Origin: Oligoflexia bacterium | Lineage (GTDB): Bacteria > Bdellovibrionota > UBA1018 | DNA length: 39,598 nucleotides | Direction: 5' to 3' | Assembly: GCA_903898645.1 (NCBI GenBank) | Contig: CAIUGE010000079.1 | Location: 1 to 39,598, forward strand | In this document: one piece after another, positions 8,148 through 20,113 of the stretch | Position numbering within the stretch: position 1 is the first letter of the stretch | Layout: each line of letters starts with the position of its first letter | Program-made: the position numbers and the translations under genes | The notes under the pieces: generated by a model | Databases searched by the model: none | Seen by the model: the letters and a program-made list of their open reading frames with translations, nothing else | What the model was told of the DNA's origin: nothing

Positions 8148-11100
8148 TCTTCTACCGTATCAACCGCGATTTTAACACTCTTGTATTTGAGCAAACCAGT
8201 ACCAGCAGGTACCAATCGACCCATAATCACGTTTTCTTTCAAGCCGCGCAGATAATCCACACGACCACTGATACTTGCTTCCGTCAGCACCTTTGTTGTT
8301 TCCTGGAAGGATGCAGCCGAAATAAAGCTCTCAGTACTTAAGGAGGCCTTCGTGATACCAAGCAACAAAGGCTCCGCTATCGCTGGAGTGCCCGATTCTG
8401 CAAGCACGCGATTATTCTCAAGCTCAAAAAGCGCTCTATCTGTTGTCTCACCTGGCAAGAATGTGGAATCACCAGCATCTCGAATTTTTACCTTACGCAA
8501 CATCTGCCGCACAATGGTTTCGATATGCTTATCATTGATCTTCACACCTTGAAGTCGATACACTTCCTGTACCTCATCAACAAGGTACTTCGCAAGCGCC
8601 TTCTCTCCCAAGACACGTAAAATGTCATGCGGATTGATAGGCCCATCCATAAGAGGCTCACCTGCTTTGACGTAGTCGCCTTCATTTACTGCAAGATGGC
8701 GACCCTTGTTAATCAAGTAATCTTTTGCTTCTCCTACTTCTGGAGTAACAATAAGCTTTCGCTTACCCTTCGTATCCTTCCCAAAAGACACAATGCCGTC
8801 GATTTCTGTAATCACAGCTGCATCTTTTGGCTTCCGTGCTTCAAAGAGTTCCGCAACACGAGGTAAACCCCCAGTAATGTCCTTTGTCTTTGTCGTTTCA
8901 CGATGAATCTTGGCAATAGTATCACCAGCCGTAAGCACATCGCCGTCATTGATAACAATATTCGCGCCCACTGGAATCATGTACCGCGCTATACGCGAAG
9001 ATCCTGCAATGCGCAAAATCTCTCCATGACTATCAAGCACAAGCACTTTTGGACGCTTGTCTGAAGCTTTTGACTCAACAATCACTTTATGTGAAAGTCC
9101 TGTCACGCTGTCAAACTGCTCCTGCATGGTCAAACCTTCTTCGATATCTTCAAATTTTACCGTTCCTGCACCTTCTGTCAGAATCGGCGTCGAATAAGGA
9201 TCCCACTCGGCCATCAAGGTACCTTTTTCCACAACGGTATTATCGGCCACCATCAACTTGGCACCATAAACAACAAAATATTTTTCACGTTCGCGGTTAT
9301 TCTGGTCAATCACAGCAATTTCACCATTGCGGTTCATGACAGTCAGGTGCCCTTCTTTATTGCGAACAGTAATAATATTCAGAAATTTAATCGTACCCCT
9401 TGTCTTGGACTCAAGACTCGATTGTTCCGCTCGTCGTGACGCAGTCCCGCCAATATGGAAGGTACGCATGGTCAACTGTGTGCCAGGCTCCCCAATAGAC
9501 TGGGCCGCAATGACACCAACTGCTTCTCCGTCTGCAACAACACGGCCACGCGCAAGATCTCGTCCATAACAAGCACTGCAGATCCCTTTTTTCGCTTGGC
9601 ATGTCAACACGGAACGAATACGTACGCGATCAATACCAGCTTCATCAATCTTTTTCACAAGATCTTCAGTGATTTCTTCATTAGCATGCACAAGCGTTTC
9701 GCCTGTCACCGTATCAACCACTTCTTCAAGTGCTATACGGCCCAAGATACGATCGCTCATACGCTCAATAACTTCGCCACCTTCAATCAATGCTGATACA
9801 AAAAGACCATCAAAAGTCCCACAATCAGGCTCGGCCACAATAACATCCTGTGACACATCCACGAGCCGTCTCGTCAAGTACCCGGAATTTGCCGTCTTAA
9901 GCGCCGTATCAGCCAAACCCTTACGTGCTCCATGGGTTGAAACGAAGTACTGCAACACAGATAATCCTTCACGGAAATTTGCCACAATAGGTGTCTCAAT
10001 AATTTCCCCGGATGGCTTCGCCATCAGACCACGCATACCTGCCAACTGACGAATCTGCGCATTGCTCCCTCGCGCGCCAGAATCCGCCATCATAAAAATA
10101 GAGTTAAACGCAGGACCAGCAATATCTTTCGTATCGCCTTTCCAACCCGTTGGGGCATGAAAGGTTTGCACAGAAAGACTCTTCATCATAGCTGAGGCTA
10201 TTTGTTCTGATGTCTGTGCCCAGATATCAATCACCTTGTTATAACGCTCACCGTCTGTAATCAAACCTTCAATATACTGATTTTCTATCTCATGAACTTG
10301 CTGGTATGCCTTGTCCAAGAACTCTTGCTTCTCTTTTGGCATACGCATGTCATGGACCGATATCGAGATACCCGCCTTCATAGCTTGACGGAAACCTGTT
10401 TGCATCAAATGATCCGCAAGCAATACCGTCTTCTTGTTGCCTGTCAATCGGTAACAAGAGTCAATCAGTTCCGCCAAATCCTTTTTACCAAGCACCTTGT
10501 TATAGGCAGCAAAATCAATCTCGATTGGTACAATTTCAGATAGGAGTGCTCGCCCAACTGTCGTCTGATGAATAATACCTTGAATACGACAACGAATTTT
10601 TGTCTGGAGATCAACAACGCCCGTGTCATAGGCAAAGCGCACTTCAACAGGACTTGCAAAACTCTTGCCCTCGCCTTTTCCAAATGGACGTTCACGTGTC
10701 ATGTAGTAAAGACCAAGCACAATGTCCTGCGATGGCACGATGATCGGCTTCCCATGTGCAGGCGACAAGATATTGTTAGTTGACATCATCAAAACACGAG
10801 CTTCAATCTGAGCTTCAATAGACAAAGGTACATGCACAGCCATTTGGTCACCATCGAAGTCTGCATTAAATGCAGCACAAACGAGTGGATGCAGCTGAAT
10901 TGCTTTGCCTTCAATAAGCACAGGCTCAAAGGCCTGAATACCAAGACGATGCAAAGTTGGCGCACGGTTTAAGAGCACTGGATGTTCACGCACAACTTCT
11001 TCGAGAATATCCCAGACTTCTTGACGCTGCTTTTCAACCATTTTCTTGGCTGATTTAATCGTCGTGACATAACCGTACTCAGAAAGCTTATGATAAATAA

Positions 11101-12238
11101 ATGGCTTAAAAAGCTCAAGTGCCATCACTTTTGGTAATCCACACTGATGCAAGCGTAGTTCCGGGCCCACAACAATAACAGAACGACCAGAATAATCGAC
11201 ACGCTTCCCAAGCAAATTTTGACGGAAACGACCTTGTTTCCCCTTCAGCATATCTGACAGGGATCGCAATGGTCGTTTATTAGGGCCGGTAAATGTCTTC
11301 CCACGACGACCATTATCAAAAAGTGCATCCACTGACTCTTGAAGCATACGCTTTTCATTACGAATAATGATTTCAGGCGCATTCAGCTCCATCAGACGAC
11401 GCAAACGGTTATTTCGATTAATCACACGGCGGTACAGATCGTTCAGATCGGATGTCGCAAAACGACCACCATCGAGTGGCACCAAAGGACGCAATTCTGG
11501 CGGGATAACAGGAATGACATCCAGCATCATCCATTCAGGACGGTTTGTTCCACTTGATTTAAATGCTTCAACAACCTTGAGGCGTTTCGAAAGCTTCGTG
11601 CGTTGCGCTTCTGATGAGGTCTGCTTGAGCTCCCGGCGCAATTGACGAGAAATAATTTCAACATCAACTTTCTTCAGCACCTCGCGGATAGCTTCACCAC
11701 CCATGGCTGTCGTCAGACTTAGGCCGTCTTTCAGCAGCTGGCTCATTTTTTCTTCAGAAACAACCGAGTTCTCTTCCAAACCAGAATTGCCTGGCTCAAG
11801 CACAAGATAGGCTTCGCAATACAGAACTTTTTCCAAATCCTTGAGCGGGATATCTAACAATGCCCCAATACGGGATGGCAAAGATCGCAAGAACCAAATA
11901 TGTGCCACAGGTGTTGCAAGCTCAATATGACCAAGACGCTCGCGGCGTACCTTGGACTGAATGACCTCGACACCGCACTTTTCACAGACTACCCCACGAT
12001 GCTTCATGCGCTTATACTTGCCGCAATTACACTCATAGTCTTTGACTGGTCCAAAGATTTTCGCACAGAACAAGCCGTCGCGTTCAGGCTTAAACGTACG
12101 ATAATTAATTGTCTCAGGCTTCTTTACCTCTCCATACGACCATTCCCGAATCTTTTCAGGAGAGGCCAAGGCAATACGAATGCCTGAAAAACTTAACGGA
12201 TCCTTAGGCTTATCAAAAAAATTGAGAAGGTCTTTCAT
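8135..12238 (-). CDS. rpoC: DNA-directed RNA polymerase subunit beta'
   Basis: A 1367-residue protein, full length for proteobacterial beta'. The N-terminal zinc site is visible (CNCG...CEKC, about 70-88). The catalytic NADFDGDQM loop at about 457-465 holds the three Mg-binding Asp residues. The rudder/clamp region [18 protein letters not shown] and the second zinc cluster [13 protein letters not shown] near 880 are also present. The bridge-helix and trigger-loop region ([12 protein letters not shown]) is intact. It lies 31 bases downstream of rpoB, within the rplKAJL-rpoBC series, and is followed by a hairpin and tRNA-Val. No truncation or intein is seen. Confidence 0.98.
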   Translation of the reverse strand: MKDLLNFFDKPKDPLSFSGIRIALASPEKIREWSYGEVKKPETINYRTFKPERDGLFCAKIFGPVKDYECNCGKYKRMKHRGVVCEKCGVEVIQSKVRRERLGHIELATPVAHIWFLRSLPSRIGALLDIPLKDLEKVLYCEAYLVLEPGNSGLEENSVVSEEKMSQLLKDGLSLTTAMGGEAIREVLKKVDVEIISRQLRRELKQTSSEAQRTKLSKRLKVVEAFKSSGTNRPEWMMLDVIPVIPPELRPLVPLDGGRFATSDLNDLYRRVINRNNRLRRLMELNAPEIIIRNEKRMLQESVDALFDNGRRGKTFTGPNKRPLRSLSDMLKGKQGRFRQNLLGKRVDYSGRSVIVVGPELRLHQCGLPKVMALELFKPFIYHKLSEYGYVTTIKSAKKMVEKQRQEVWDILEEVVREHPVLLNRAPTLHRLGIQAFEPVLIEGKAIQLHPLVCAAFNADFDGDQMAVHVPLSIEAQIEARVLMMSTNNILSPAHGKPIIVPSQDIVLGLYYMTRERPFGKGEGKSFASPVEVRFAYDTGVVDLQTKIRCRIQGIIHQTTVGRALLSEIVPIEIDFAAYNKVLGKKDLAELIDSCYRLTGNKKTVLLADHLMQTGFRQAMKAGISISVHDMRMPKEKQEFLDKAYQQVHEIENQYIEGLITDGERYNKVIDIWAQTSEQIASAMMKSLSVQTFHAPTGWKGDTKDIAGPAFNSIFMMADSGARGSNAQIRQLAGMRGLMAKPSGEIIETPIVANFREGLSVLQYFVSTHGARKGLADTALKTANSGYLTRRLVDVSQDVIVAEPDCGTFDGLFVSALIEGGEVIERMSDRILGRIALEEVVDTVTGETLVHANEEITEDLVKKIDEAGIDRVRIRSVLTCQAKKGICSACYGRDLARGRVVADGEAVGVIAAQSIGEPGTQLTMRTFHIGGTASRRAEQSSLESKTRGTIKFLNIITVRNKEGHLTVMNRNGEIAVIDQNNREREKYFVVYGAKLMVADNTVVEKGTLMAEWDPYSTPILTEGAGTVKFEDIEEGLTMQEQFDSVTGLSHKVIVESKASDKRPKVLVLDSHGEILRIAGSSRIARYMIPVGANIVINDGDVLTAGDTIAKIHRETTKTKDITGGLPRVAELFEARKPKDAAVITEIDGIVSFGKDTKGKRKLIVTPEVGEAKDYLINKGRHLAVNEGDYVKAGEPLMDGPINPHDILRVLGEKALAKYLVDEVQEVYRLQGVKINDKHIETIVRQMLRKVKIRDAGDSTFLPGETTDRALFELENNRVLAESGTPAIAEPLLLGITKASLSTESFISAASFQETTKVLTEASISGRVDYLRGLKENVIMGRLVPAGTGLLKYKSVKIAVDTVEEASL

Positions 12239-12269
12239 ATACTTCCTTATCTCTTGCTACTTCAATAAC

Positions 12270-15200
12270 TCAGCGTAATTCATCAGCTGCGCTCGTATCA
12301 TCTGATTCAATCAACTCAACATCAAGTGCAAGGCTCTGAAGCTCTTTCACAAGAACGTTAAATGACTCAGGTAACCCTGGCTCAAGCAACTGCTCACCTT
12401 TTACAATAGCTTCATACATTCTATTGCGTCCCGTCACATCGTCTGACTTGACAGTGAGAAACTCCTGAAGAGCATAGGCTGCGCCGTAAGCTTCAAGCGC
12501 CCAGACTTCCATTTCTCCTAAACGCTGGCCACCGAATTGTGCCTTGCCCCCAAGAGGTTGCTGTGTCACCAAGCTGTACGGCCCAATGCTTCGTGCATGG
12601 ATCTTTTCTTCAACCAGATGATGAAGCTTCAACATGTACATAATACCAACAGTGACTTCTTCAGCAAAAGGCTCACCTGTCACGCCATCATAAAGTGTCG
12701 TCTGCCCACGAGCAGGCAATCCTGCAACTTCAAGCATACGGGCAATATCTGGCTCATGTGCACCATCAAAAACTGGCGTCGCAAAATGCACACCACCTCG
12801 GAGGTGGTACGCCATCTTACGCACATCATCATTTGATGCTTTCTTGAGATATGCATCTACTTCAGGATGCTGGAAGGTCTCTCGAAGGAGGTTTCGTAAT
12901 TTTGTATCCGCAAACTGATCCAGGTATGCAGCAATCCTCTCGCCTATACCATGAGCAGCCCAACCGAGCGTCACTTCAAGCAATTGCCCAATATTCATAC
13001 GAGAAGGCACACCCAGAGGATTCAGCACCATATCAACTGGTGATCCATTCGCCATAAATGGCATATCTTCCATAGGCACAATACGACTAATAACGCCCTT
13101 GTTCCCATGGCGGCCCGCCATCTTGTCTCCCACTTGCAATTTCCGCTTGATTGCGACCTGAACTTTAACCATCTTAATAACGCCTGGTGCAAGCTCATCG
13201 CCACGCTTAAGCTTTTCTGACTTGTCTTTAAAAACAAATCGAATTGCTTCAATCTTTTCTTTCGCAGAACGCATAATAGCTGTGACTTCTTGCTCGATTT
13301 CATCCTTCACAGGAATAAAAGCAAGCAGATCAAAGGAAATGCCAGCAAGAATTTCTTCTGTCAGTACCTGACCTTTTTTCAAAAGCTCAACAGATCCATC
13401 TTCAGAAAGCAACTTCCCTGTCGTTGAAGCGCCAGCCAAGAGCATCGATACCTTCGACAAAGCTGCCCCACGAACTGCATCCGTCTCGATGTACTCATCA
13501 CGACGGATCCGTGCAATTTGCTCATCTAAGATAGCCTGAGATCTCTCATCAGGATCGGTTCCCTCACGTGCAAAGACTTGAGCATTGATAACAATACCGT
13601 TCACACCTGATGAAACACGCAGTGATGTATCGCGTACATCGCCTGCTTTTTCACCAAAGATTGCTCGCAAAAGCTTCTCTTCAGGCGAAAGCTGCGTCTC
13701 GCCTTTTGGCGTTACCTTACCTACAAGAATATCCCCAGGTTTGACTTCGGCACCGACACGAATGATCCCACTTTGATCAAGATCGCGCAACGCTTCCTCA
13801 CCAACATTCGGAATGTCGCGAGTAATGTCCTCTTTCCCAAGCTTGGTATCACGCGCAATGCATTCAAATTCTTCAATATGGATAGAGGTAAAGTAGTCTT
13901 CCTTAATCAAACGTTCAGAAATCAAGATCGAATCTTCGAAATTATACCCATTCCAAGGCATGAAGGCGATCAATACGTTTTGACCAAGAGCCAACTCACC
14001 TGCATCAGTTGCTGGACCGTCAGCAAGTACATCACCTGCCCTCACCTGATCACCAACTCGGACAACAGGACGCTGCGTCACGCATGTATTCTGATTGGAT
14101 CGCTGGTATTTCATCAGATTGTAGATATCAACATCTGACCCAAGATCTGCAGCAGAAACTCCGCCACGACGACGCACCACAATTTTGGTACCATCCACCA
14201 TAATGACCTGGCCTGCATGGCGGTTCACTATGATCTGACCTGAGTCACGAGCCACAATCTTCTCAATACCTGTACCCACCAAAGGTGCATGGGTACGGAT
14301 CAGAGGCACAGCCTGACGTTGCATGTTAGAACCCATCAGAGCACGATTCGCATCGTCATGCTCCAAGAAAGGAATCAAAGACGCAGCAATAGACACGAGC
14401 TGATGCGGAGAAACATCCATGAGCTCGACATCATCAGGTTGTACTAAGGAAAAATCCCCCTTACGACGAGCCGACACCATCTCATTACCCAATTCACGCG
14501 TCCTAAGAGCGTCGGGCGATACCTGCGCAATAACTTTGCTTTCTTCTTCTGTCGCTGTGAAAAAACGAATTTCATCGCCGATTTTGCGATTCTCAACAAT
14601 TCTATAAGGAGTCTCAATAAACCCATACTCATTGACACGCGCATAGGTCGAAAGACTCGCGATCAGCCCAATGTTTGGACCTTCCGGCGTTTCAATCGGA
14701 CAAATGCGCCCATAGTGAGTATTATGAACGTCACGAACCTCAAACCCTGCGCGCTCACGTGTCAGACCGCCAGGCCCAAGAGCAGACAAACGTCTCTTAT
14801 GCGTGACTTCAGACAATGGGTTTGTCTGATCCATGAATTGCGAGAGCTGTGAAGATCCAAAGAATTCCTTCACAACAGCCGAAACGGGCTTTTGATTAAT
14901 CAGGTCATGAGGCATGAGCGTTTCAATTTCTTGAATACTCATACGTTCCTTAATAGCACGCTCCATACGAACGAGCCCTATGCGATACTGGTTTTCTACC
15001 AGCTCGCCCACGGCCCGTACTCGACGATTCCCTAAATGATCGATATCATCAATGGCGCCACGACCATTATTAAGTTCACAAAGATAAAAGAGCGTCGACA
15101 AGATATCAGCTTGCGTCAAAATAGTCGTCGCTGCAGGTATCTTGTTTTCTGGAAACTTATAATTCAGCTTGAGTCGCCCAACACGCGAAAGGTCATAACG

Positions 15201-16406
15201 ATCGGTGTTGAAAAATAAATTCTCAAACAGCACCTTTGCCGCTTCAATAGTCGGAGGATCCCCTGGGCGCATACGCTTATAGATCTCAATCAGCGCCTCT
15301 TCTGGACTCGTAACCTTATCGAGCACTAAAGTGTCTCGAATGAAAGACCCATAAGCAAGATTATCAGTAAAAATCACCTTTACCTGGGTAATGCCACGTG
15401 AGCGAAGCTCAGCAAGACGATCTGCACTCAGCTCCTGATTGGTCTCAATCAGGACTTCGCCAGTTGTCTCATCAACAACATCTTCCGATGCAACGCGCGC
15501 AATCACGCCATCAATAGGAATTTCAAAAAACTCAATATTCGCATCCTGGATCTTACGAATCACCGATTTGGTAAACTTACGATTCTTACGAACAATAAGC
15601 TCCCCAGTCTTTGGGTCAACAATATCATCGTCCGCACGCTGACCAGAAAGAATCTCGAAATCAACTTTCTTGAAATAATGACCCTTTTTATCAATATGGA
15701 TCGTCTCAATGCGATAGAAATATTCTAAAATCTGGGTATTTGACATACCCATAGCACGCAAAATAATCGTTGCAGGAAGCTTCCGCTTTCTGTCAATGCG
15801 AGCATACAGCATATCTTTATGATCAAATTCAAAATCAAGCCATGAACCGCGATGCGGTATAACACGTGCTGAGTAAAGAATCTTGCCGCTTGAATGCGAC
15901 TTCCCCTGATCGTGGTCGAAGATCACGCCAGGCGATCTATGAAGCTGACTGACCACAACACGCTCTGTGCCATTGATAATGAAAGAACCGGACTCTGTCA
16001 TCAATGGGATCTCGCCCATATAGACTTCCTGCTCCTTAATATCTCGAATGTTGCGAGTACCCGCTTCCTCATCGACCTCATAGACGACAAGACGCACCGT
16101 AATCTTCAGTGGCGCCGCAAAGGTCATACCTCGCTGACGACACTCCAGGACATCATACTTCGGATTTTCAAGCACGTAGCTGTCAAATTCGAGTGACGCA
16201 GTGCGATTAAAATCCTCAATAGGAAAAACTGACTTAAATACTGACTGTAATCCAGTAGTTTCCCGACGATCAGGCGCGCAGCTCGCCTGCAAAAACTTCT
16301 CATACGAGCGTCTTTGCAGCTCGATGAGGTTAGGAATCTCCACCGGAGATGTAATTCTAGAGAAATCTTTACGAACTCGGCGATTTTCCGAAAAAGGCGA
16401 ACTCAT
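12270..16406 (-). CDS. rpoB: DNA-directed RNA polymerase subunit beta
   Basis: A 1378-residue protein, complete from [15 protein letters not shown] to the acidic C-terminus. The rifampicin-binding cluster (about 513-545) has [20 protein letters not shown] and [10 protein letters not shown], with the Ser/Gln, Asp, His and Ser residues of a rifampicin-sensitive enzyme. One position, Thr in the usual QNN, differs from E. coli. [11 protein letters not shown] and [19 protein letters not shown] are the conserved catalytic and switch regions. The N-terminal sequence and the insert spacing look proteobacterial. The upstream gap to rplL carries a long hairpin. Confidence 0.98.
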   Translation of the reverse strand: MSSPFSENRRVRKDFSRITSPVEIPNLIELQRRSYEKFLQASCAPDRRETTGLQSVFKSVFPIEDFNRTASLEFDSYVLENPKYDVLECRQRGMTFAAPLKITVRLVVYEVDEEAGTRNIRDIKEQEVYMGEIPLMTESGSFIINGTERVVVSQLHRSPGVIFDHDQGKSHSSGKILYSARVIPHRGSWLDFEFDHKDMLYARIDRKRKLPATIILRAMGMSNTQILEYFYRIETIHIDKKGHYFKKVDFEILSGQRADDDIVDPKTGELIVRKNRKFTKSVIRKIQDANIEFFEIPIDGVIARVASEDVVDETTGEVLIETNQELSADRLAELRSRGITQVKVIFTDNLAYGSFIRDTLVLDKVTSPEEALIEIYKRMRPGDPPTIEAAKVLFENLFFNTDRYDLSRVGRLKLNYKFPENKIPAATTILTQADILSTLFYLCELNNGRGAIDDIDHLGNRRVRAVGELVENQYRIGLVRMERAIKERMSIQEIETLMPHDLINQKPVSAVVKEFFGSSQLSQFMDQTNPLSEVTHKRRLSALGPGGLTRERAGFEVRDVHNTHYGRICPIETPEGPNIGLIASLSTYARVNEYGFIETPYRIVENRKIGDEIRFFTATEEESKVIAQVSPDALRTRELGNEMVSARRKGDFSLVQPDDVELMDVSPHQLVSIAASLIPFLEHDDANRALMGSNMQRQAVPLIRTHAPLVGTGIEKIVARDSGQIIVNRHAGQVIMVDGTKIVVRRRGGVSAADLGSDVDIYNLMKYQRSNQNTCVTQRPVVRVGDQVRAGDVLADGPATDAGELALGQNVLIAFMPWNGYNFEDSILISERLIKEDYFTSIHIEEFECIARDTKLGKEDITRDIPNVGEEALRDLDQSGIIRVGAEVKPGDILVGKVTPKGETQLSPEEKLLRAIFGEKAGDVRDTSLRVSSGVNGIVINAQVFAREGTDPDERSQAILDEQIARIRRDEYIETDAVRGAALSKVSMLLAGASTTGKLLSEDGSVELLKKGQVLTEEILAGISFDLLAFIPVKDEIEQEVTAIMRSAKEKIEAIRFVFKDKSEKLKRGDELAPGVIKMVKVQVAIKRKLQVGDKMAGRHGNKGVISRIVPMEDMPFMANGSPVDMVLNPLGVPSRMNIGQLLEVTLGWAAHGIGERIAAYLDQFADTKLRNLLRETFQHPEVDAYLKKASNDDVRKMAYHLRGGVHFATPVFDGAHEPDIARMLEVAGLPARGQTTLYDGVTGEPFAEEVTVGIMYMLKLHHLVEEKIHARSIGPYSLVTQQPLGGKAQFGGQRLGEMEVWALEAYGAAYALQEFLTVKSDDVTGRNRMYEAIVKGEQLLEPGLPESFNVLVKELQSLALDVELIESDDTSAADELR

Positions 16407-16437
16407 TCATGCGCTCCTAAAATGACAGTAAAGGCGT

Positions 16438-16486
16438 TACCGCCCCCAGCCTACCCGATTCTATCAGGAAGGCAAGAGGGGCGGTA
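16438..16486 (-). promoter_or_regulatory. Long hairpin between rplL and rpoB
   Basis: Outer arms TACCGCCCC (16438-16446) and GGGGCGGTA (16478-16486) pair over 9 bp. Inside, GCCT (16449-16452) pairs with AGGC (16470-16473), and a further CC-GAT/ATC-a-GG stem closes a TCT loop, giving one irregular hairpin. No T-run follows. In E. coli the same intergenic region carries an attenuator and an RNase III cleavage site that set the ratio of L7/L12 to polymerase. This hairpin is a positional analogue. Confidence 0.65.
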
Positions 16487-16525
16487 GAATTTCCGAGAAT
16501 ACAACGAACAAGAACTAACAGAGAC

Positions 16526-16903
16526 TTACTTAATCTCGACCTTGGCGCCTTCTGCTTCAAGCTTCTTCTTCATATCGTCAGCAGCTTGCTTACTAATACC
16601 TTCCTTGACGGTCTTTGGTGCACCTTCAACAAGATCCTTAGCTTCTTTCAGCCCAAGACCTGTGATAGCACGCACTTCTTTGATCACATTGATCTTCTTT
16701 TCGCCAGCAGCGACCAAGATCACATTGAACTCGGTCTGCGCTTCTGCAGCTGGTGCTGCAGCCGTGGCAGCTGAAGCTGCTGCAACTGGAGCTGCTGCAG
16801 AGACACCAAACTTTGTTTCAAGTTCTTTCACAAACTGCGAAAGTTCCAAAACGGACATGTTTTCGATAAATGACACTACCTGCTCACGTGATACAGCTGA
16901 CAT
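16526..16903 (-). CDS. rplL: 50S ribosomal protein L7/L12
   Basis: A 125-residue protein. The N-terminal dimerisation helix region ([20 protein letters not shown]) is followed by an Ala-rich hinge ([15 protein letters not shown]) and the C-terminal factor-binding domain, with [20 protein letters not shown] and [12 protein letters not shown]. It forms the L10-bound stalk that recruits EF-Tu, EF-G and initiation factors. It lies 118 bases after rplJ and is followed by the hairpin before rpoB. Confidence 0.97.
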   Translation of the reverse strand: MSAVSREQVVSFIENMSVLELSQFVKELETKFGVSAAAPVAAASAATAAAPAAEAQTEFNVILVAAGEKKINVIKEVRAITGLGLKEAKDLVEGAPKTVKEGISKQAADDMKKKLEAEGAKVEIK

Positions 16904-17021
16904 ACGTATTCCCTTTTCTAGATTTCATTCATGCTGCATCCTGCTACATGAATAAATAAATTTCTGACAACCCAAGAAGCAATCCTCACCCCTCGGTCGA
17001 AATCTGCAAACAATGCCGGCA

Positions 17022-17567
17022 TCAGGCCTGTTCTGCTGACTTCTTCTTTTCTATTGCAGCAAGCACCGTGACCAGACTTCGAGGCACCGCAGCAAGTACT
17101 CCAACAAAGCTACTTATAGGGGCATTCATCGTGCCAAGCACCTTTGCTATCAACACCTCTCGAGCAGGAAGTGTCGCAAGCTCTTCCACGCCAGCAACGT
17201 CAATGCGCTTCTGGCCCATAAGACTTTCTTTTAAACGAAATTCTCCATGCTCACGTGCGAAGGTATGCATCACCTTTGCAGATGCAGCAGGATCACCATA
17301 TGCAAAGGCCACAAGCGTTGGGCCAACGACGCGATCCATCAAATCTTTAGCTTCTGCTCCCAAACCGCCATCACTCATGGTCAACCGCGCGACATTGTTC
17401 TTCAGCACCTTGACTTCAGCATTCTGCTGACGTAAAAGCCTTCGCAAAATGTCTGCATCATTGGCATTCAGACCTTTAAAATCAGCAAACAGAGCGACAC
17501 TCGCATCAGAAAACTTTTTCTTCAGCTGGCCTGCAACTTCAACTTTTCTTGCTTTATTCATACCCAT
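17022..17567 (-). CDS. rplJ: 50S ribosomal protein L10
   Basis: A 181-residue protein. It has the L10 N-terminal globular domain (SVALFADFKGLNANDADILRRLLRQ..., KVLKNNVARLTM, VGPTLVAFAYGDPAASAKV) and a C-terminal helix that binds L12 dimers. It starts 3 bases after the rplA stop, so it is probably translated in coupling with L1. No separate L10 leader could exist in that gap, so autoregulation as in E. coli would have to act elsewhere. Confidence 0.96.
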   Translation of the reverse strand: MGMNKARKVEVAGQLKKKFSDASVALFADFKGLNANDADILRRLLRQQNAEVKVLKNNVARLTMSDGGLGAEAKDLMDRVVGPTLVAFAYGDPAASAKVMHTFAREHGEFRLKESLMGQKRIDVAGVEELATLPAREVLIAKVLGTMNAPISSFVGVLAAVPRSLVTVLAAIEKKKSAEQA

Positions 17568-17570
17568 CTC

Positions 17571-18302
17571 CTACCCACCTGCCGCTATCTGTGCGTCCAT
17601 ATGATCAAGAAGGACGGAAGGACTCATCGTTGTTGACAGCGAGATGCCACGTATATACGTCCCCTTGCTTGTTGGAGGCTTTGCCTTAATAAGCACAGAT
17701 GTGATCAAAAGAAAATTATCAACCAACTTCTGAACACCAAAAGATTTCTTCCCAATAGGAACATGCACAATACCTGTCTTTTCTGTACGGTATTCCACTT
17801 TCCCCAACTTCTGCTCACGAATCGCTTTCGTGACATCAAGAGTAACAGTGCCAAGCTTTGGATTTGGCATCAAACCACGTGGCCCAAGCAGCTTCCCAAT
17901 CTTAGAAACTGCAACCATCATGTCAGGAGTCGCGATCATCTTATCGAACTCAAACCATCCACCAGAAATTTTCTCAATAAGGTCCTCTGCACCGACTGCA
18001 TCAGCTCCAGCAGCTGTTGCTTCACGAGCCTTATCTCCTTTTGCAAGTACAGCAACGCGAACACTTGTCCCTAATCCATGAGGAAGAACCACTGCGCCGC
18101 GGACCATCTGGTCTGCATGCTTTGGATCAACACCAAGATTAAAAACAGCTTCCACTGTCTCATCGAATCCTGCAAATGCGATATCAAGAAGAAGCGGGAA
18201 CGCTTCTGTGACAATATGCTTCTTACCCATCTCAATACGAGCCGATGCAGCTGCGTACTTCTTACCACGACCCTTAAAACGGGCGGTTTTTTTAGATTTC
18301 AT
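17571..18302 (-). CDS. rplA: 50S ribosomal protein L1
   Basis: A 243-residue protein of full length. It has a lysine-rich N-terminus, then the two-domain L1 fold with [39 protein letters not shown] (the conserved L1 signature) and a C-terminal SPSVLLD. It binds 23S rRNA at the L1 stalk, helps exit of E-site tRNA, and in many bacteria represses the rplK-rplA mRNA. It lies between rplK (49-base gap) and rplJ (3-base gap). Confidence 0.97.
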   Translation of the reverse strand: MKSKKTARFKGRGKKYAAASARIEMGKKHIVTEAFPLLLDIAFAGFDETVEAVFNLGVDPKHADQMVRGAVVLPHGLGTSVRVAVLAKGDKAREATAAGADAVGAEDLIEKISGGWFEFDKMIATPDMMVAVSKIGKLLGPRGLMPNPKLGTVTLDVTKAIREQKLGKVEYRTEKTGIVHVPIGKKSFGVQKLVDNFLLITSVLIKAKPPTSKGTYIRGISLSTTMSPSVLLDHMDAQIAAGG

Positions 18303-18351
18303 ACATCCTCACAGTGGTTCAAACGCACCTCATGATGCTCCCACATATTTA

Positions 18352-18777
18352 TTAATCGACGATCGTAAGACCGGCGCTCCGCGCTGTCCCTTCAATAGAA
18401 CGCATAGCAGCTTCAATACTCCCGGCATTCAAATCAGGCATCTTCAGCTTTGCTATCTCTTCAATCTGACTGCGAGTCACTTTTCCAACTTTTGTCTTAT
18501 TTGGTGTCCCAGATCCTTTTTCGATACCAGCTGCCTTCTTAAGCAACACTGATGCCGGAGGTGTCTTCGTTATAAAGGTGAACGAACGATCTGAATACAC
18601 AGTAATGATAACTGGTATGATCGTCCCCTTTTGATCCTGTGTCCGCGCATTATACGCCTTACAGAATTCCATGATATTCACACCACGCTGCCCAAGTGCT
18701 GGACCTACGGGTGGTGCTGGATTTGCTTGCCCTCCAGGAATCTGGAGCTTAATCTGACCTACTACTTTCTTCGCCAT
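18352..18777 (-). CDS. rplK: 50S ribosomal protein L11
   Basis: A 141-residue protein, standard length. It has the N-terminal proline-rich helix region ([28 protein letters not shown]) and the C-terminal rRNA-binding domain ending [12 protein letters not shown]. It forms the GTPase-associated centre with 23S rRNA and is needed for the stringent response. GGAAGG lies upstream of the ATG. It follows nusG by a 69-base gap. Confidence 0.97.
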   Translation of the reverse strand: MAKKVVGQIKLQIPGGQANPAPPVGPALGQRGVNIMEFCKAYNARTQDQKGTIIPVIITVYSDRSFTFITKTPPASVLLKKAAGIEKGSGTPNKTKVGKVTRSQIEEIAKLKMPDLNAGSIEAAMRSIEGTARSAGLTIVD

Positions 18778-18846
18778 ACAACAAACCTTCCCTAAAGGAA
18801 ATCAAACTGCGTTACTCGTGCTCAAGAACTCTACGTACCAAGTATT

Positions 18847-19410
18847 TTAGCTTTTTTCAACCTGAATAAAATCTAACTCAACAGGCGTTGATCGACCAAA
18901 GATACTCACAAGCACCTTAACCTTGCCCTTATCAGGATTAACGTCCTCAATTGTCCCACTGAAATTTGCAAATGGACCATCAACCACCCGAACATTTTCG
19001 CCTTCACGAAAAGAAACGCGTGGGCGAGGCTTCACTTGCCCTTCAGCGATACGGCTCGTCATCTTCTGAACATCAGACTCTGGCACCGGCACTGGCCGAA
19101 TCTTGTCGCCAACAAATCCCGTGATCTTTGGCGTATCTTTAACTATATGCCATGACTCATCAGTGAGAATCATCTTCACGAGAATGTATCCAGGGAAAAA
19201 TCGCCTTTTGGTTGTCTTCTTTTGACCTTTAACCAGTTCAACGACATTTTCTTCTGGCACAATGATCTCGCCAAAGAGCATCTCTTTCTTGAGCGACTTG
19301 ATACGCTCCTCAAGCGATGCCTTTGCCTTATTCTCAAAACCAGAATAGGTATGCACAACATACCACGCCATATTCTCAACTTCTTGTTTTTGCGGAGTCT
19401 CCTGTGTCAT
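18847..19410 (-). CDS. nusG: Transcription termination/antitermination factor NusG
   Basis: A 187-residue protein. The NGN domain begins at [23 protein letters not shown] and includes [12 protein letters not shown] and the GFVGD segment. The C-terminal KOW domain has [38 protein letters not shown]. The start at 19410 is preferred over an internal Met at residue 14 because AAGGAGG lies 7 bases before it. NusG links RNA polymerase to Rho or the ribosome. It starts 12 bases after the end of secE, as in most bacteria. Confidence 0.97.
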   Translation of the reverse strand: MTQETPQKQEVENMAWYVVHTYSGFENKAKASLEERIKSLKKEMLFGEIIVPEENVVELVKGQKKTTKRRFFPGYILVKMILTDESWHIVKDTPKITGFVGDKIRPVPVPESDVQKMTSRIAEGQVKPRPRVSFREGENVRVVDGPFANFSGTIEDVNPDKGKVKVLVSIFGRSTPVELDFIQVEKS

Positions 19411-19422
19411 ACTCTCCCCTCC

Positions 19423-19797
19423 TTAGAGGATCCACTTCACGAGCTGACTCCAGCAATAATCCAGAAAACCAAGAATCATCCCCGAAACCAACACCATCAC
19501 AATCACTACACCAGTCGACCGACGTGTCTCATCAACAGTCGGCCATGTCACCTTCGAAAACTCGCTCATCACTTCGTTCATGAACTGGTTGCTCGCCTTG
19601 TTCAATACAAGAATCAAGAAAAGCAAACACCCACTACCACCAGAGATGCCCTTTAAAAGCACATCCAGGTGAGCAACTTTCATCTCAAGATCATAGATCC
19701 CAGATACCTTCTGACCTGCAGTATACAGCATATACGCAAGTAAAACCGAAGCCCCAAGATAACTTAAACTTACCCACTTCTGATATCGACTTTCCAT
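19423..19797 (-). CDS. secE: Preprotein translocase subunit SecE
   Basis: A 124-residue protein when started at the ATG at 19797. The longer frame runs into tRNA-Trp and cannot be right. Three membrane segments are visible (about 8-25, 45-62 and 96-118). The conserved cytoplasmic motif SEFSKVTWPTVDETRRSTG precedes the last. The three-helix form is that of E. coli and relatives, not the one-helix minimal form. It clamps SecY in the inner-membrane translocon. It lies between tRNA-Trp and nusG. Confidence 0.95.
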   Translation of the reverse strand: MESRYQKWVSLSYLGASVLLAYMLYTAGQKVSGIYDLEMKVAHLDVLLKGISGGSGCLLFLILVLNKASNQFMNEVMSEFSKVTWPTVDETRRSTGVVIVMVLVSGMILGFLDYCWSQLVKWIL

Positions 19798-19823
19798 AGT
19801 GCATCCCGCGTTTCCATGCTTTA

Positions 19824-19900
19824 TGGCAGGGCAGGAGGGATTCGAACCCACAACACGCGGATTTGGAATCCGCTGCTCTAGCCATTGGAGCTACTGCCCT
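19824..19900 (-). tRNA. tRNA-Trp (anticodon CCA)
   Basis: Acceptor AGGGCAG/CTGCCCT, D-arm GCTC/GAGC and anticodon stem GCGGA/TCCGC around TTCCAAA giving CCA. The T-loop is TTCGAAT. G73 and an encoded CCA end (19824-19826) are present. It lies between rpmG and secE, an arrangement common in proteobacteria and other phyla. Confidence 0.95.
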
Positions 19901-19904
19901 ACAT

Positions 19905-20054
19905 CTATTTACCTTCGCGATGCGCAGTGTGTTTTCGGCAAAACTTACAAAACTTCTTAAATTCAAGCTTGTCGGTCGTCTTCTGCTTGTTCTTTGTCGT
20001 ACCGTAATTTTTACGCTTACACGCTGTGCAATCTAAACTTACTATCACTCGCAT
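19905..20054 (-). CDS. rpmG: 50S ribosomal protein L33
   Basis: A 49-residue protein read from the ATG at 20054. It begins [20 protein letters not shown] and ends [12 protein letters not shown]. Two CxxC pairs (Cys9/Cys12 and Cys36/Cys39) make it the zinc-binding form of L33. GAGGT precedes the start. It sits between tuf and tRNA-Trp, the usual tuf-rpmG-trnW-secE-nusG order. Absence of a zinc-free paralogue here says nothing about the rest of the genome. Confidence 0.95.
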   Translation of the reverse strand: MRVIVSLDCTACKRKNYGTTKNKQKTTDKLEFKKFCKFCRKHTAHREGK

Positions 20055-20074
20055 ACCAATCTACCTCATCTGAT

Positions 20075-20106
20075 CAGGCGAGAGGACATTCACACCCTCT
20101 CGCCTG
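20075..20106 (-). other. Intercistronic hairpin between tuf and rpmG
   Basis: A perfect 11-bp stem, CAGGCGAGAGG (20075-20085) and CCTCTCGCCTG (20096-20106), with a 10-base loop. It starts 8 bases after the tuf stop on the minus strand. No T-run follows, so it could be a partial terminator, a stabiliser of the tuf 3' end, or a processing site that lets tuf be expressed far above rpmG. Confidence 0.7.
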
Positions 20107-20113
20107 CATAGCT

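Noticed and set aside
12537-16425. Numerous plus-strand open frames within rpoB and rpoC
   Set aside because: Shadows of highly conserved genes on the other strand.
19798-19851. N-terminal extension of SecE
   Set aside because: It runs through the tRNA-Trp sequence and is not conserved in SecE.
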